From: Pectinatus haikarae | GTDB taxonomy: Bacteria; Bacillota; Negativicutes; Selenomonadales; Selenomonadaceae | Direction: 5' to 3' (one strand) | DNA: 64,000 nt | Assembly: GCF_030813505.1 (NCBI RefSeq) | Contig: NZ_JAUSUE010000004.1 | Part shown: positions 24,964 through 35,110 of the stretch, one piece after another | How positions within the stretch are numbered: the first letter of the stretch is position 1 | Layout of the letters: each line of letters starts with the position of its first letter | Notes under the pieces: generated by a model | Databases searched by the model: none | Told to the model about the DNA's origin: nothing | What the model saw: only the letters and a program-made list of their open reading frames with translations | Position numbers and translations under genes: made by a program

Positions 24964-27189
24964 TTGGCAATTACAGCAGAAGAAAAAACCGGTACTTTTC
25001 ATTTGCAGACAGATAATACCAGTTATATTTTTCAGGTGATGGATAATGGTGAGCTGGGACAGCTGTACTATGGAAGCAAAATACATGTGCGTCCGCAGTA
25101 TGTCAATTTATCTGTTCGTGAGCAGCGGAATGCCACGACTGCATGGAAATTGGAAAGACCGGATTTCCAGCCGGATGTATTAAAACAGGAATATGCCAGT
25201 TTTGGTAAAGGAGATTTCCGGTATCCGGCATATAAATTGATAGCAGAAAATGGCAGCGGGATTTCAGAATTCGTTTACAAACGATATGAAATAGTTGAAG
25301 GGAAAACACGTATTGCAGGACTGCCGTCTGCCTTTGACGACACTAAAGACGATGCGCAAACTTTAATTATCCATATGGAAGATGTTTTTTCCGGACTGGA
25401 GCTGGAGCTGTCTTACAGTATTTTTCCTCATCAGGATGTACTGGTCCGCAGCGCGCTTTTCAATAACTGCGGAAGTAAGGAGTTTACCCTGGCTGATGCT
25501 TTCAGTGCTCAGCTGGATCTTCCCGACTGTAAATACGATCTGCTTCATTTTTCCGGTTCATGGGCAAGAGAGCGTCATTTGCACCGCGCTCATCTTCGCC
25601 CGGGGATACAAAGCATTGGCAGTATGCGCACGGCATCGAGCGCTCAGCATAATCCTTTCATTATGCTGGCGCGTTCCGGCGCAGATGAAGATACGGGAGA
25701 AGTCTTCGGGTTCAATCTTATTTATTCCGGTAATTTTCTCGATCAGGTAGAGGTGGATCAGTTTGAAACAACCAGAATACTGCTGGGTATCAATCCGGCT
25801 GAATTTTCGTGGCGCCTCCTGCCCGGACAATCGTTTCAAACACCGGAATGTATATTTAGCTATACAGCGGCGGGGATGAATGGTCTCAGCCAGCAGCTTG
25901 CCCGTTTTTATCGGGAACATTTGCTGCCGGCGCGTTTCGCGGAAACGGAACGTCCTGTTCTGATCAATAACTGGGAAGCCACTTACTTTGATTTTGACGA
26001 AAAAAAATTATTGTCTATAGCAGAAAAAGCAAAAGAGCTGGGAATCGAATTATTTGTCTTGGATGACGGTTGGTTTGGCTGCCGCAACGATGATACAACC
26101 TCTCTGGGGGACTGGTTTGCCGATACCGATAAATTGCCTCTTGGGCTGGATCATCTTGCAAAACAGATTCATGCGATGCAGTTGAAATTTGGACTGTGGT
26201 TTGAACCGGAGATGATCTCTCTTGACAGCAGGCTTTATGACAGGCATCCGGAATGGGTGATCCATGTGCCGGGCAGAGCAATGTCACCGGGACGCAATCA
26301 ATTTGTACTTGATTTTACGCGCCAGGAGGTAGTTGATTACCTGTTTGAGGCTATGGGCCGGATAATCGAAGATGCACATCTGGATTATATCAAATGGGAT
26401 ATGAACCGTCATATTACTGAAATGTTCGGTGCCTGCCTGGCGCCGGAGCAGCAGATGGAGATGCCCCACCGTTATATTTTAGGTGTCTATCAGCTTTATG
26501 AGCGTCTGACAAGTTCCTATCCGCATGTCCTTTTTGAGTCCTGCGCATCGGGCGGCGGACGCTTTGACCTGGGAATGATGTATTATGCACCGCAGGCGTG
26601 GGCCAGTGATAATACTGATGCGGCAGAACGCATGCTGATACAGTTCGGTACATCATACGGTTATCCGCAGTCAATGATGGGAGCACATGTTTCTGCTGTG
26701 CCAAACGGACAGACAGGACGTGTGACACCATTGGAAACACGGACAGCTGTGGCTTTCTTTGGGGCTTTTGGTTATGAATTGGACATAACTGCATTGTCTG
26801 CTGAGGAGACCTTTAAAATAAAAGACCAAATTAAATTTTATAAAAAATACCGGTCATTATTTCAGTTTGGAACTTTATATAGAATTGAGAGTCCCTTCGA
26901 TGATGAGCAAAATGTAATGAGCTGGCAGGTTGTCAGTAATGATAAAAAACATGCTGTGGCCTGCCGCTGCCAGATCCTGAATCGCGCAAATCCGCCTTAC
27001 ACAAGAATTTATTTTAAAGGGTTGACAGCTGATCAGAAATATACAGTAAATGACAGCGCCGAAAAATTTTATGGCGATGAATTGATGAATGCCGGTTTTT
27101 TTGTGCAGCAGCTGATGGACGCGTGCAGGCATGCAGGAGTTTCAGCTGATTTTCAGGCGGCATTGTTTGTTTTGAAGGCAGTGGAGTAA
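24964..27189 (+). CDS. Alpha-galactosidase, GH36
   Basis: A 741-residue retaining alpha-galactosidase that releases galactose from melibiose, raffinose and stachyose. An N-terminal beta-supersandwich (about 1-330) precedes the catalytic barrel (about 335-650) and a C-terminal beta domain. The nucleophile is Asp479 in YIKWDMNRH and the acid/base Asp549 in ASDNTDA; the ESCASGGGRFD motif binds galactose. There is no signal peptide, so it is intracellular, matching sugar uptake by the LacS-type permease. The TTG at 24964 is used because GGGAGGG lies 7 bases upstream; the TTG at 24946 precedes that site. Confidence 0.94.
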   Translation: MAITAEEKTGTFHLQTDNTSYIFQVMDNGELGQLYYGSKIHVRPQYVNLSVREQRNATTAWKLERPDFQPDVLKQEYASFGKGDFRYPAYKLIAENGSGISEFVYKRYEIVEGKTRIAGLPSAFDDTKDDAQTLIIHMEDVFSGLELELSYSIFPHQDVLVRSALFNNCGSKEFTLADAFSAQLDLPDCKYDLLHFSGSWARERHLHRAHLRPGIQSIGSMRTASSAQHNPFIMLARSGADEDTGEVFGFNLIYSGNFLDQVEVDQFETTRILLGINPAEFSWRLLPGQSFQTPECIFSYTAAGMNGLSQQLARFYREHLLPARFAETERPVLINNWEATYFDFDEKKLLSIAEKAKELGIELFVLDDGWFGCRNDDTTSLGDWFADTDKLPLGLDHLAKQIHAMQLKFGLWFEPEMISLDSRLYDRHPEWVIHVPGRAMSPGRNQFVLDFTRQEVVDYLFEAMGRIIEDAHLDYIKWDMNRHITEMFGACLAPEQQMEMPHRYILGVYQLYERLTSSYPHVLFESCASGGGRFDLGMMYYAPQAWASDNTDAAERMLIQFGTSYGYPQSMMGAHVSAVPNGQTGRVTPLETRTAVAFFGAFGYELDITALSAEETFKIKDQIKFYKKYRSLFQFGTLYRIESPFDDEQNVMSWQVVSNDKKHAVACRCQILNRANPPYTRIYFKGLTADQKYTVNDSAEKFYGDELMNAGFFVQQLMDACRHAGVSADFQAALFVLKAVE

Positions 27190-27204
27190 AAAAATTTAGT
27201 TTTA

Positions 27205-27244
27205 TTGGTCAGCGGGCAGAGTATTTTAACTGCTGACCAATTTT
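27205..27244 (+). terminator. Intercistronic hairpin between alpha-galactosidase and lacL
   Basis: A 9-bp stem TTGGTCAGC (27205-27213) against GCTGACCAA (27232-27240), followed by TTTT. It looks like a moderate intrinsic terminator or a processing signal and could set lower expression of lacLM-galK relative to lacS and the alpha-galactosidase. No new promoter is evident before lacL. Confidence 0.5.
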
Positions 27245-27276
27245 AAAATTTATTTACGGAAAAGAGGTCGACTATT

Positions 27277-29163
27277 TTGCAGGCAGATATAAATTGGCTG
27301 GATGATCCGGAAGTATTTCGCACAGGACAGTTGTTACCGCATAGTGACCATAGATTTTATAAAAATTACGATGAAGTTAAAAATGAGAAAAGCAGCTTTG
27401 TGCAGACATTAAATGGCAGCTGGCAATTTCATTTTTCTAAAAATCCTATGACAAGACCGGAAAAATTTTTTGCCGAAAATTTTGACAGCAGCAGCTTTGG
27501 CATTATAAAAGTACCGGGACATATAGAACTTGCGGGTTATGACAAAATTCATTATATAAATACACTATATCCGTGGGAGGGTCATTTTTACCGCAGACCG
27601 GCTTACAGTATGGGACCGGATAAAAAAGAAGAAGGAATGTTCAGCAAAGCGGAGGATAATCCGGTCGGTTCATATATCAAAAAATTTGCTCTGAAACCGG
27701 AATTTTTTGGTAAGAAGGTCAGAATACGGTTTGACGGTGTTGAAGAAGCAATGTTTGTCTGGCTGAACGGGAATTTTCTGGGATATGCCGAGGATAGCTT
27801 CACACCGTCGGAATTTGACCTGACGCCGTACATCAAAAAAGGAGAGAATAAATTAGCAGTTGAGGTATTCAAGCGCAGTACGGCTGCTTTTCTTGAGGAT
27901 CAAGATTTTTTTAGATTTTTTGGTATTTTCAGGGATGTTAAATTGATAGCCCAGCCTGAGGTGCATGTTGAAGATCTGCTGATCGAGCCAAAAGTAACAG
28001 ACAACTTTCAAGACGGCGATCTGAATATTCACTGTAAAATATCTGTAGGCGATGCGGCTGCGGGTGTCAGGTTCATTGTTAAGGATCGCGACGATAAAAT
28101 ACTTTACGAAAAAGAGCAGCAGGCCGGAAACAATATAAAAATAGACGGTGTCGTCTTCAAACAGGTTCATCTGTGGGATAATGCGGCACCATATCTGTAC
28201 AGGCTGTTTATAGAACTTTTTCGGGCGGATGGAACCTTGCTGGAAATTGTACCATATGAATTCGGCTTCAGGCGGATCGAGATAAAGGATAAGCTCATTC
28301 TATTGAATGGCAAAAGACTTATCATTAACGGAGTCAACAGACATGAGTGGAGCGCGGAAACAGGAAGAGCCATAACATATCAGGATATGAAACGTGATGT
28401 TGATATTATAAAAAACAATAATATCAACGCGGTCAGGACTTGCCATTATCCTGATCAGGATATATGGTACAGGCTTTGCGATGAGCACGGCATTTATGTG
28501 ATGGCAGAAAACAATCTGGAATCACACGGTTCATGGCAAAAAGCCGGAGAAGTCGAACCGTCATATAATGTACCGGGTTCTTTGCCGGAGTGGAGAGCGG
28601 TAGTCCTTGACAGGGCAAAGAATAATTATGAGCTGCTGAAAAATCATCCGAGTATCATTTTTTGGTCTTTGGGAAATGAATCATATGCCGGAGATAACAT
28701 CGAAGCAATGAATAAATATTATAAGCAGACAGATTCTTCAAGGCTGGTTCATTATGAGGGTGTGGTCAGAAACAGAAAATATGACGGAGTTATTTCTGAT
28801 GTTGAAAGCCGTATGTACGCATCACCTGATGAAATAGCAGATTATCTGAGCAATGATCCGCAAAAACCGTTTATATTGTGTGAATATATGCATAACATGG
28901 GAAATTCTCTTGGCGGAATGAGTTCATATATTCAGCTGATCGACCGTTTTCCTATGTATCACGGCGGATTTATATGGGATTTTATTGATCAGGCTTTGCT
29001 GGTGGAAGATGAGCTTACGGGGCAAAAGGTGCTTCGCTACGGCGGTGATTTTGATGATCGGCCCTCGGATTATGAATTCAGCGGAGATGGGCTGCTCTTT
29101 GCCAATCGAACCGAGAAACCGGCAATGCAGGAGGTGAGGTATTATTATGGAAAATACAAATGA
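27277..29163 (+). CDS. lacL: Beta-galactosidase large subunit, GH2
   Basis: A 628-residue large subunit of a heterodimeric beta-galactosidase. The domains follow the LacZ order: jelly-roll sugar-binding (about 40-220), immunoglobulin-like (about 225-335) and TIM barrel (about 336-628). The acid/base is Glu468 in SLGNESY and the nucleophile Glu536 in CEYMHNMGNS. It ends where LacZ domain 4/5 would follow, and the missing part is encoded by the next gene, which overlaps by 17 bases. The TTG start is preceded by AAGAGGT. Together the products cleave lactose and other beta-galactosides in the cytosol. Confidence 0.94.
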   Translation: MQADINWLDDPEVFRTGQLLPHSDHRFYKNYDEVKNEKSSFVQTLNGSWQFHFSKNPMTRPEKFFAENFDSSSFGIIKVPGHIELAGYDKIHYINTLYPWEGHFYRRPAYSMGPDKKEEGMFSKAEDNPVGSYIKKFALKPEFFGKKVRIRFDGVEEAMFVWLNGNFLGYAEDSFTPSEFDLTPYIKKGENKLAVEVFKRSTAAFLEDQDFFRFFGIFRDVKLIAQPEVHVEDLLIEPKVTDNFQDGDLNIHCKISVGDAAAGVRFIVKDRDDKILYEKEQQAGNNIKIDGVVFKQVHLWDNAAPYLYRLFIELFRADGTLLEIVPYEFGFRRIEIKDKLILLNGKRLIINGVNRHEWSAETGRAITYQDMKRDVDIIKNNNINAVRTCHYPDQDIWYRLCDEHGIYVMAENNLESHGSWQKAGEVEPSYNVPGSLPEWRAVVLDRAKNNYELLKNHPSIIFWSLGNESYAGDNIEAMNKYYKQTDSSRLVHYEGVVRNRKYDGVISDVESRMYASPDEIADYLSNDPQKPFILCEYMHNMGNSLGGMSSYIQLIDRFPMYHGGFIWDFIDQALLVEDELTGQKVLRYGGDFDDRPSDYEFSGDGLLFANRTEKPAMQEVRYYYGKYK

Positions 29164-30106
29164 GAAATTGAGAATAATATACGGAGACGGAAGTCTTGGC
29201 ATCAGCGGCAGCAGTTTTCATTACATTTTCAGCTATGGCAGGGGCGGTCTTGAATCGTTGGTCATAAACGGCAGAGAATGGCTTTACAGAGAACCAAAGC
29301 CGACATTTTGGCGAGCTACAACCGATAACGACAGAGGAAACGGTTTTTCCAAAAAGTCGCTTCAATGGCTGGGCGCCGATATGTTTATTGATATAAAAAA
29401 TATATCCGTCAGAGTGAATGATAAACTGATAGAATTTCCGGGACCGCCCGCAAACAATAAATATACAGGAAATGAATATGCCGATAAGGCCGAAGTGGCA
29501 TATGAATATCAGACAATTACTATCCCTGCCGCATCGGTAAAGGTCAGGTATATTGTTAGATCCGACGGAAGCATTACGGTAAACGTTCATTACGCCGGAA
29601 ACAGCTCTTTACCGGATCTGCCGGCAATGGGGATGCGTTTTATCATGCCGACGGCGGCAGCCGGATATGAATATGAAGGTTTATCCGGTGAAACTTATCC
29701 GGATCGAATGGCAGGCGGTGTATCCGGCAGATATAAAATAGAAGGAATGCCTGTCACGCCGTATTTGACACCGCAGGACTGCGGTGTTCATATGGATACC
29801 GATTGGCTGGAGATCATACGCGGTACTACGAAAAATAACGCGGAGAACAGAAAAGAAAATTTCCGCATAAAAATATGCAGCATTGACAAGCCGTTTGCAT
29901 TCAGCTGTCTGCCGTATACTGCCGAGGAGCTGGAAAATGCGACGCATATAGAAGAACTGCCGCCGCCGAGAAGAACCGTTCTTTCGATACTGGGAGCAGT
30001 AAGAGGTGTAGGCGGTATAGACAGCTGGGGACAGGATGTAGAAACGAAGTATCACATCCCCGCCGGCAGGGATATCAGATTTAGCTTTATGATTACCGGA
30101 GTATGA
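29147..30106 (+). CDS. lacM: Beta-galactosidase small subunit
   Basis: A 319-residue LacM protein corresponding to domain 5 (Bgal_small_N) of LacZ. The segment KPTFWRATTDNDRGNGF is the conserved region completing the active site, and DSWGQDVETKYHIP is the typical C-terminal motif. It starts within lacL behind a strong AGGAGGTGAGG site, as usual for lacLM pairs, which keeps subunit levels matched. Confidence 0.93.
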   Translation: MENTNEKLRIIYGDGSLGISGSSFHYIFSYGRGGLESLVINGREWLYREPKPTFWRATTDNDRGNGFSKKSLQWLGADMFIDIKNISVRVNDKLIEFPGPPANNKYTGNEYADKAEVAYEYQTITIPAASVKVRYIVRSDGSITVNVHYAGNSSLPDLPAMGMRFIMPTAAAGYEYEGLSGETYPDRMAGGVSGRYKIEGMPVTPYLTPQDCGVHMDTDWLEIIRGTTKNNAENRKENFRIKICSIDKPFAFSCLPYTAEELENATHIEELPPPRRTVLSILGAVRGVGGIDSWGQDVETKYHIPAGRDIRFSFMITGV

Positions 30107-30141
30107 AAAAATATATGGTTAAGTTTTTATAGGAGAGTATT

Positions 30142-31311
30142 ATGGATATTTTAAAAGAAATAAAGAAAGTGTACGCAGAAAAATTTCAGAAACCGGCGCA
30201 GCATTTGTTTTATTCACCGGGAAGAGTAAATCTGATCGGTGAACATACAGATTATAACGGCGGTCATGTTTTTCCCTGTGCCATATCATTGGGAACGTAT
30301 GGGGCTGCATCGTTGCGGGATGATAAAAAAGTCTGCTGCTATTCTCTGAACCTGCCGCAGAAGGGAATAATTACGGCTGATATAGATAAAATAGAAAATG
30401 AAAAAGGCAATGACTGGGCTAACTATCCGCTGGGCGTAGTAAAAACATTTCAAAATCATGGCTTTGCAATAGAAAGAGGATTCAATCTTGTGGTGTATGG
30501 CAATCTGCCGAATGGCGCAGGGCTTTCCTCGTCAGCATCATTGGAAATGCTTACGGCAGCGGTACTTAAAAAATTTTTTGCCCTCACGGTCGACACTCTG
30601 GAAATGGTGAAAATGTGCCAGGAGGCAGAAAATAAATTTGTGGGTATGAATTGCGGTATACTGGATCAATTTGCGGTGGGCATGGGAAAAAAGGATCATG
30701 CCATGTTTCTGGACTGCAACACACTGCAATATCGCTATCTGAAATTGGTGCTTAAAGAATGCAGTATAGTAATAACAAATACGAACAGCAAACACAGCCT
30801 GGTAGATTCAGAATATAATCTGCGCCGGAGCCAGTGTGAGGAAGCATTGAAGGATATTCAGCAGGTACGCCGGATAAAGAGCCTGGGGGAATTGAATGAA
30901 GCTGATTTCGTACAGCTGCAGGGGGCGATAAAGAATCCGGTATGCGTGCGGCGGGCCAGACATGCCGTGCTCGAAAATCAGAGGACAATAAAGGCCGTAT
31001 CAGCTTTGGAAAATGATGACTTGGAATTATTCGGGAAGTTAATGAATGAATCGCATGTTTCTTTGCGGGATGACTATGAAGTGACGGGACAGGAATTGGA
31101 TACACTTGCCGAGCTGGCATGGCAGCAGGACGGAGTTATAGGTTCACGTATGACGGGGGGCGGTTTTGGCGGCTGTACGGTGAGCATAGTAAAAAATGAT
31201 TGTCTTGAATCATTTAAAGCAAATGTAGCAAAGCTGTATACGCAGAAAATAGGCTATGCGCCCGAATTTTACATCGCAGACATAGGAGACGGCACTAAAC
31301 TGCTTGAATAA
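30142..31311 (+). CDS. galK: Galactokinase
   Basis: A 389-residue GHMP kinase that phosphorylates galactose at C1. The signature GRVNLIGEHTDYNGG (about residue 30), ATP-binding GAGLSSSASLE and C-terminal GGGFGGCTV are all intact. It takes the galactose released by both galactosidases into the Leloir pathway. An AGGAGAG site precedes the ATG. It is followed by a terminator at 31352, so galE-galT may be transcribed partly from elsewhere. Confidence 0.96.
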   Translation: MDILKEIKKVYAEKFQKPAQHLFYSPGRVNLIGEHTDYNGGHVFPCAISLGTYGAASLRDDKKVCCYSLNLPQKGIITADIDKIENEKGNDWANYPLGVVKTFQNHGFAIERGFNLVVYGNLPNGAGLSSSASLEMLTAAVLKKFFALTVDTLEMVKMCQEAENKFVGMNCGILDQFAVGMGKKDHAMFLDCNTLQYRYLKLVLKECSIVITNTNSKHSLVDSEYNLRRSQCEEALKDIQQVRRIKSLGELNEADFVQLQGAIKNPVCVRRARHAVLENQRTIKAVSALENDDLELFGKLMNESHVSLRDDYEVTGQELDTLAELAWQQDGVIGSRMTGGGFGGCTVSIVKNDCLESFKANVAKLYTQKIGYAPEFYIADIGDGTKLLE

Positions 31312-31351
31312 TGAAGGACAGTCAGTTAAAATAGTTTCGACAGCTAAAATT

Positions 31352-31391
31352 AAAACTTGCGTTCGGTGCCACCGGACGTAAGCTTTTGTTT
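31352..31391 (+). terminator. Terminator after galK
   Basis: A hairpin with arms at 31352-31366 and 31372-31387 (one bulged C, two G-U pairs, loop TGCCA), followed by GTTTT. It probably ends the lacS-galK transcript, with read-through possible. Confidence 0.7.
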
Positions 31392-31481
31392 TAACGAAAG
31401 ACGATATTAAATTTAAAATATATTCATGTATTGAGTTTTGCTCTGGAAAACGGCTGAATAAATGAAAAGCGGGGATTTGAA

Positions 31482-32471
31482 ATGGCAGTATTGGTATGCG
31501 GCGGAGCCGGTTATATAGGTTCACATATGGTGGATGAATTATTAAAAAAAGGAGAAGAACCGATTGTAGTTGACAATTTGCGTACAGGACACAAAAAAGC
31601 TGTACCGGCGGCTGTGCGGTTTTATCAGGAGGATATTCGGGACAGCGGAGCCATGGACAAGATATTTACTGAAAATGACATAGAGGCAGTTATTCATTTT
31701 GCGGCCTGTTCGCTGGTGGGCGAAAGTATGGAAAAACCGCTTTTGTATCTGAATAATAATGTATACGGGATGCAGGTGCTTTTGGAAACAATGGTAAAGC
31801 ACGGTGTAGATAAGATAGTATTTTCTTCTTCGGCTGCAACGTATGGAGAACCGCAAAGCATACCAATAAGAGAAACGGACCCGACGGAACCGACTAATCC
31901 ATATGGTGAATCCAAACTCATAATGGAAAAGATGATGAAATGGGTTTGCTTAAAACATGGTGTTCGCTATGTTTCGCTGCGATATTTTAATGTGGCGGGA
32001 GCTTCAGAAGACGGGCATATAGGTGAAGATCACAAGCCGGAAAGTCATCTTGTGCCGATTATTCTGCAGGTACCTTTGAAAAAACGTGAAGCTATAACTA
32101 TATATGGACAGGATTATCCGACTGAGGACGGGACATGTGTGAGGGATTATGTGCATGTGGCAGATCTGGCGGACGCGCACATGAAGGCTATAAATTATCT
32201 GCGGGCAGGCGGAAACAGTGATATATTCAATCTGGGCAGCGGCAATGGTTTTTCCGTGAAGGAAATGATCGATGCGGCACGCAAAGCCACGGGCGAAGAC
32301 ATACCGGTGATCAGCGGACAGCGCCGCTCCGGTGATCCGGCAAGACTTGTGGCTTCCAGTGAAAAAGCAGAAAAAGTGCTGAAATGGAAGGCAAAATATA
32401 CAGACATGGAAAGCATAATAAAAACTGCATGGAAATGGCACAAAAATCATCCAAATGGATTTTGTAAATAA
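31482..32471 (+). CDS. galE: UDP-glucose 4-epimerase
   Basis: A 329-residue short-chain dehydrogenase-fold enzyme interconverting UDP-glucose and UDP-galactose. The NAD-binding GGAGYIGSH is at the N-terminus, the catalytic Ser in SSSAATYG and the YxxxK as YGESK. A GCGGGGA site precedes the ATG. Besides galactose use it could feed UDP-galactose to envelope glycans. Confidence 0.96.
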   Translation: MAVLVCGGAGYIGSHMVDELLKKGEEPIVVDNLRTGHKKAVPAAVRFYQEDIRDSGAMDKIFTENDIEAVIHFAACSLVGESMEKPLLYLNNNVYGMQVLLETMVKHGVDKIVFSSSAATYGEPQSIPIRETDPTEPTNPYGESKLIMEKMMKWVCLKHGVRYVSLRYFNVAGASEDGHIGEDHKPESHLVPIILQVPLKKREAITIYGQDYPTEDGTCVRDYVHVADLADAHMKAINYLRAGGNSDIFNLGSGNGFSVKEMIDAARKATGEDIPVISGQRRSGDPARLVASSEKAEKVLKWKAKYTDMESIIKTAWKWHKNHPNGFCK

Positions 32472-32486
32472 TCGGAGAGATGTTTT

Positions 32487-33986
32487 ATGGATATAAATCA
32501 TGAAATAAACAGATTGCTGAATTTTGCGCAGCAGCAGGAATTGCTTGAAAATGCAGATAAAATATATTCTGCTAATCTTCTGCTGGATGTGTTGCGAATA
32601 GATACTTTTTCAGAGGAAAAAATCGATGAGACATTAAAAGACGCGTCGCCTATTCTCAATAATATCATTGGATATGCTGTATCCAGTGATATTATTGAAG
32701 AGACAGGAGAGCGGAGAGACCTTTTTGATACGCGCATTATGAATTGTGTGATGATGCGTCCTTCGGAAGTGATCAGAAAATTTAACGGATTATATGCACA
32801 ATCTCCGCAGGAAGCAACTAAATTTTTTTATGCGATGAGCATCGCTTCGAACTATATAAGAAAAGCGCGCATCGAAAAAAATATTGTCTGGAAAACAAAG
32901 ACAGAGTATGGCTGTTTGGATATAACCATAAATATGTCTAAACCCGAAAAAGATCCGCGGGATATAATAAAGGCAGGGCAGAGCAGGACATCATCTTATC
33001 CGCTATGTCTGCTCTGCCGTGAAAATGAAGGATTTGCCGGACGCATAGGACATCCGGCCAGACAAACACACAGATTGATTCCCGTTGATTTCGGCGGGCA
33101 GGAATGGTTTTTGCAGTATTCACCTTATACATATTATAATGAGCATTGCATAGTGCTGAATAAAAAGCATATACCCATGAAAATATCAAGAGCCACATTT
33201 GAAAATTTATTGCTTTTTGTCAGTAAATTTCCTCATTATTTTATAGGATCTAATGCGGATCTGCCTATAGTGGGGGGATCAATTCTTTCCCATGACCATT
33301 ATCAGGGCGGGAATTATACATTTGCAATGGCAGTGGCATCAATAGAAAAAAGATATAATGTTGATGGTTTTTCGGATATAATAATAGGACGGGTAAAATG
33401 GCCTATGTCAACTATCCGTTTGATCGGCAATGATAGAAAACGTTTAGCAGATTTGGCTGAGCATATTTTACTGAAATGGAGAGGCTATTCTGATCCCGGC
33501 GTCAGTGTACTGGCTGAAAGCCAAGGTATTCCCCATAACACTATCACACCGATTGCCCGCAGGAAGAATGGGCAGTATGAGCTGGACCTGGTACTGCGCA
33601 ATAATCGTACCACGGATGAATATCCCATGGGGATATTTCATCCTCACAGCGAGGTGCACCACATAAAAAAAGAAAATATCGGTCTTATAGAAGTGATGGG
33701 GCTGGCAGTATTGCCGCCAAGGCTGAAAGCAGAGCTGGCGGCAATAAGGGAAGCTCTCCTGAGTAAAAAGAAAGATATAGGCAATGAACCGGCAATAGAA
33801 AAACATGCGCAATGGTACAAGAAAATGTATGAAAAATATGATGATTCTATTGACAAAAATAATATTACTGATATCCTTAATAGCGAAGTAGGTAGAATAT
33901 TTATGCAGGTGCTGGTGCATGCCGGAGTTTTTAAGCGTGACGGCGCCGGTCTGGCTGCTTTTGATAAGTTTATGGATGATCTATAA
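32487..33986 (+). CDS. galT: Galactose-1-phosphate uridylyltransferase, Firmicute class
   Basis: A 499-residue enzyme of the larger GalT class found in Firmicutes (about 500 residues, unlike the 350-residue proteobacterial type). It swaps UMP between UDP-glucose and galactose-1-phosphate. The region GGSILSHDHYQGG holds the histidines expected of the active site, with HRLIPV and NEHCIVLNKKH segments before it. It starts 15 bases after galE with CGGAGAG upstream. Confidence 0.95.
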   Translation: MDINHEINRLLNFAQQQELLENADKIYSANLLLDVLRIDTFSEEKIDETLKDASPILNNIIGYAVSSDIIEETGERRDLFDTRIMNCVMMRPSEVIRKFNGLYAQSPQEATKFFYAMSIASNYIRKARIEKNIVWKTKTEYGCLDITINMSKPEKDPRDIIKAGQSRTSSYPLCLLCRENEGFAGRIGHPARQTHRLIPVDFGGQEWFLQYSPYTYYNEHCIVLNKKHIPMKISRATFENLLLFVSKFPHYFIGSNADLPIVGGSILSHDHYQGGNYTFAMAVASIEKRYNVDGFSDIIIGRVKWPMSTIRLIGNDRKRLADLAEHILLKWRGYSDPGVSVLAESQGIPHNTITPIARRKNGQYELDLVLRNNRTTDEYPMGIFHPHSEVHHIKKENIGLIEVMGLAVLPPRLKAELAAIREALLSKKKDIGNEPAIEKHAQWYKKMYEKYDDSIDKNNITDILNSEVGRIFMQVLVHAGVFKRDGAGLAAFDKFMDDL

Positions 33987-34009
33987 TTTTGTTTGAGGAT
34001 GATAAGTTG

Positions 34010-35029
34010 ATGAAATCTACGACGATAATAGATGTGGCAAAACATGCCGGCGTATCTGTAGCTACTGTTTCGCGTGTAGTAAATGGGAATTATCCTGTTA
34101 AGGAAGAAACGAAAAAAAGAGTGCTGGATGCCATAAAGGAACTTCATTATGTGCAGAATATACAGGCCCGAGAGCTGAATACACGGCAGTCTACCACCAT
34201 CGGCGTAGTTGTCCCCAGTTTATTCAATATGTTCTTCGCCGAAGTCTTCGATGGCATCGAAGAATATATAAAACACTATAATTATTCTATGCTCATCACC
34301 TGCGCAAAGGATAATCCGCTTAAGGAAAAACAGTGCATGCAGGAGCTTCTGTCACGCAATGTCTGTGGGATTATTAATATATCACCCAATACTTATGCCG
34401 TTGAAGCATCGTTTTATGATCAAATTTCAGCGAGAGTACCGACTGTGTTTATAAACAGCTATGTTAAAAGACCTGGCATATCGTATGTTTCAAATGACGA
34501 AGCATCGGGTACGAAACTGGCTTTAGAGCATTTGATCGGATTGGGACACAGGCATATATTGTTTATCCGGGGAATGAGCAGTGATTCTTATGAGATCAAA
34601 GAAGAAATATACCGGAAAATGATGACGGAATATAAGGTCAAGCCATATGTACTGAATATCGGTGAGGGCAATGTGGAAAAGACTGTGGATAATACATTGG
34701 CAAAGGTAATGATGGCGATAAAGAGCGGCAGAAAGATAACGGCAATATTTGCCTGTAATGATCTGATGGCGACGGGAGCTATAAACGGCTGTTATCGTCT
34801 GGGTATAAAAGTGCCTGAGGACATATCTATAATCGGTTTTGATAATATATCCATAAGCAGGTTCATCGAGCCGAAGCTTACCACTATAGATCAGAATATG
34901 TCTTTGCTGGGGCAGTCGGCAACAGCGCTGCTGATGGAGAAGATAGAATCAAATAATACCGTAAGTGATGAGATTATTTTGGAAAATACACTGATAAAGC
35001 GAAATACTACCGCACCTGTGAAAAGATAA
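34010..35029 (+). CDS. galR: LacI-family regulator of galactoside genes
   Basis: A 339-residue LacI/GalR-type repressor. The N-terminal HTH reads TIIDVAKHAGVSVATVSRVVNG with the hinge helix at VQNIQARELNTR; the periplasmic-binding-like effector domain follows. The ATG at 34010 is used because it places the HTH at the extreme N-terminus and follows GAGGA; the upstream TTG at 33989 would add seven residues. It directly follows galT, and its predicted operator type is found once, at the lacS promoter (22901-22914). The effector is presumably galactose or a galactoside, by inference. Confidence 0.9.
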   Translation: MKSTTIIDVAKHAGVSVATVSRVVNGNYPVKEETKKRVLDAIKELHYVQNIQARELNTRQSTTIGVVVPSLFNMFFAEVFDGIEEYIKHYNYSMLITCAKDNPLKEKQCMQELLSRNVCGIINISPNTYAVEASFYDQISARVPTVFINSYVKRPGISYVSNDEASGTKLALEHLIGLGHRHILFIRGMSSDSYEIKEEIYRKMMTEYKVKPYVLNIGEGNVEKTVDNTLAKVMMAIKSGRKITAIFACNDLMATGAINGCYRLGIKVPEDISIIGFDNISISRFIEPKLTTIDQNMSLLGQSATALLMEKIESNNTVSDEIILENTLIKRNTTAPVKR

Positions 35030-35057
35030 TATAGAATAAATACTGAATGAACATTAT

Positions 35058-35104
35058 AAAAAGATGCTGCCTTGCTTTAAAAAAAGCAAGGCAGCATCTT
35101 TTTT
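35058..35104. terminator. Bidirectional terminator between galR and D-lactate dehydrogenase
   Basis: A perfect stem of about 21 bp (AAAAAGATGCTGCCTTGCTTT at 35058-35078 against 35083-35103) with T runs in both directions. It separates two convergent genes; the dehydrogenase stop is only 7 bases away. Confidence 0.93.
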
Positions 35105-35110
35105 ATAATG

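Noticed and set aside
29578..29591. Second GTAAACGTT-like operator inside lacM
   Set aside because: Only one half of the dyad matches and it lies in coding sequence; likely chance.
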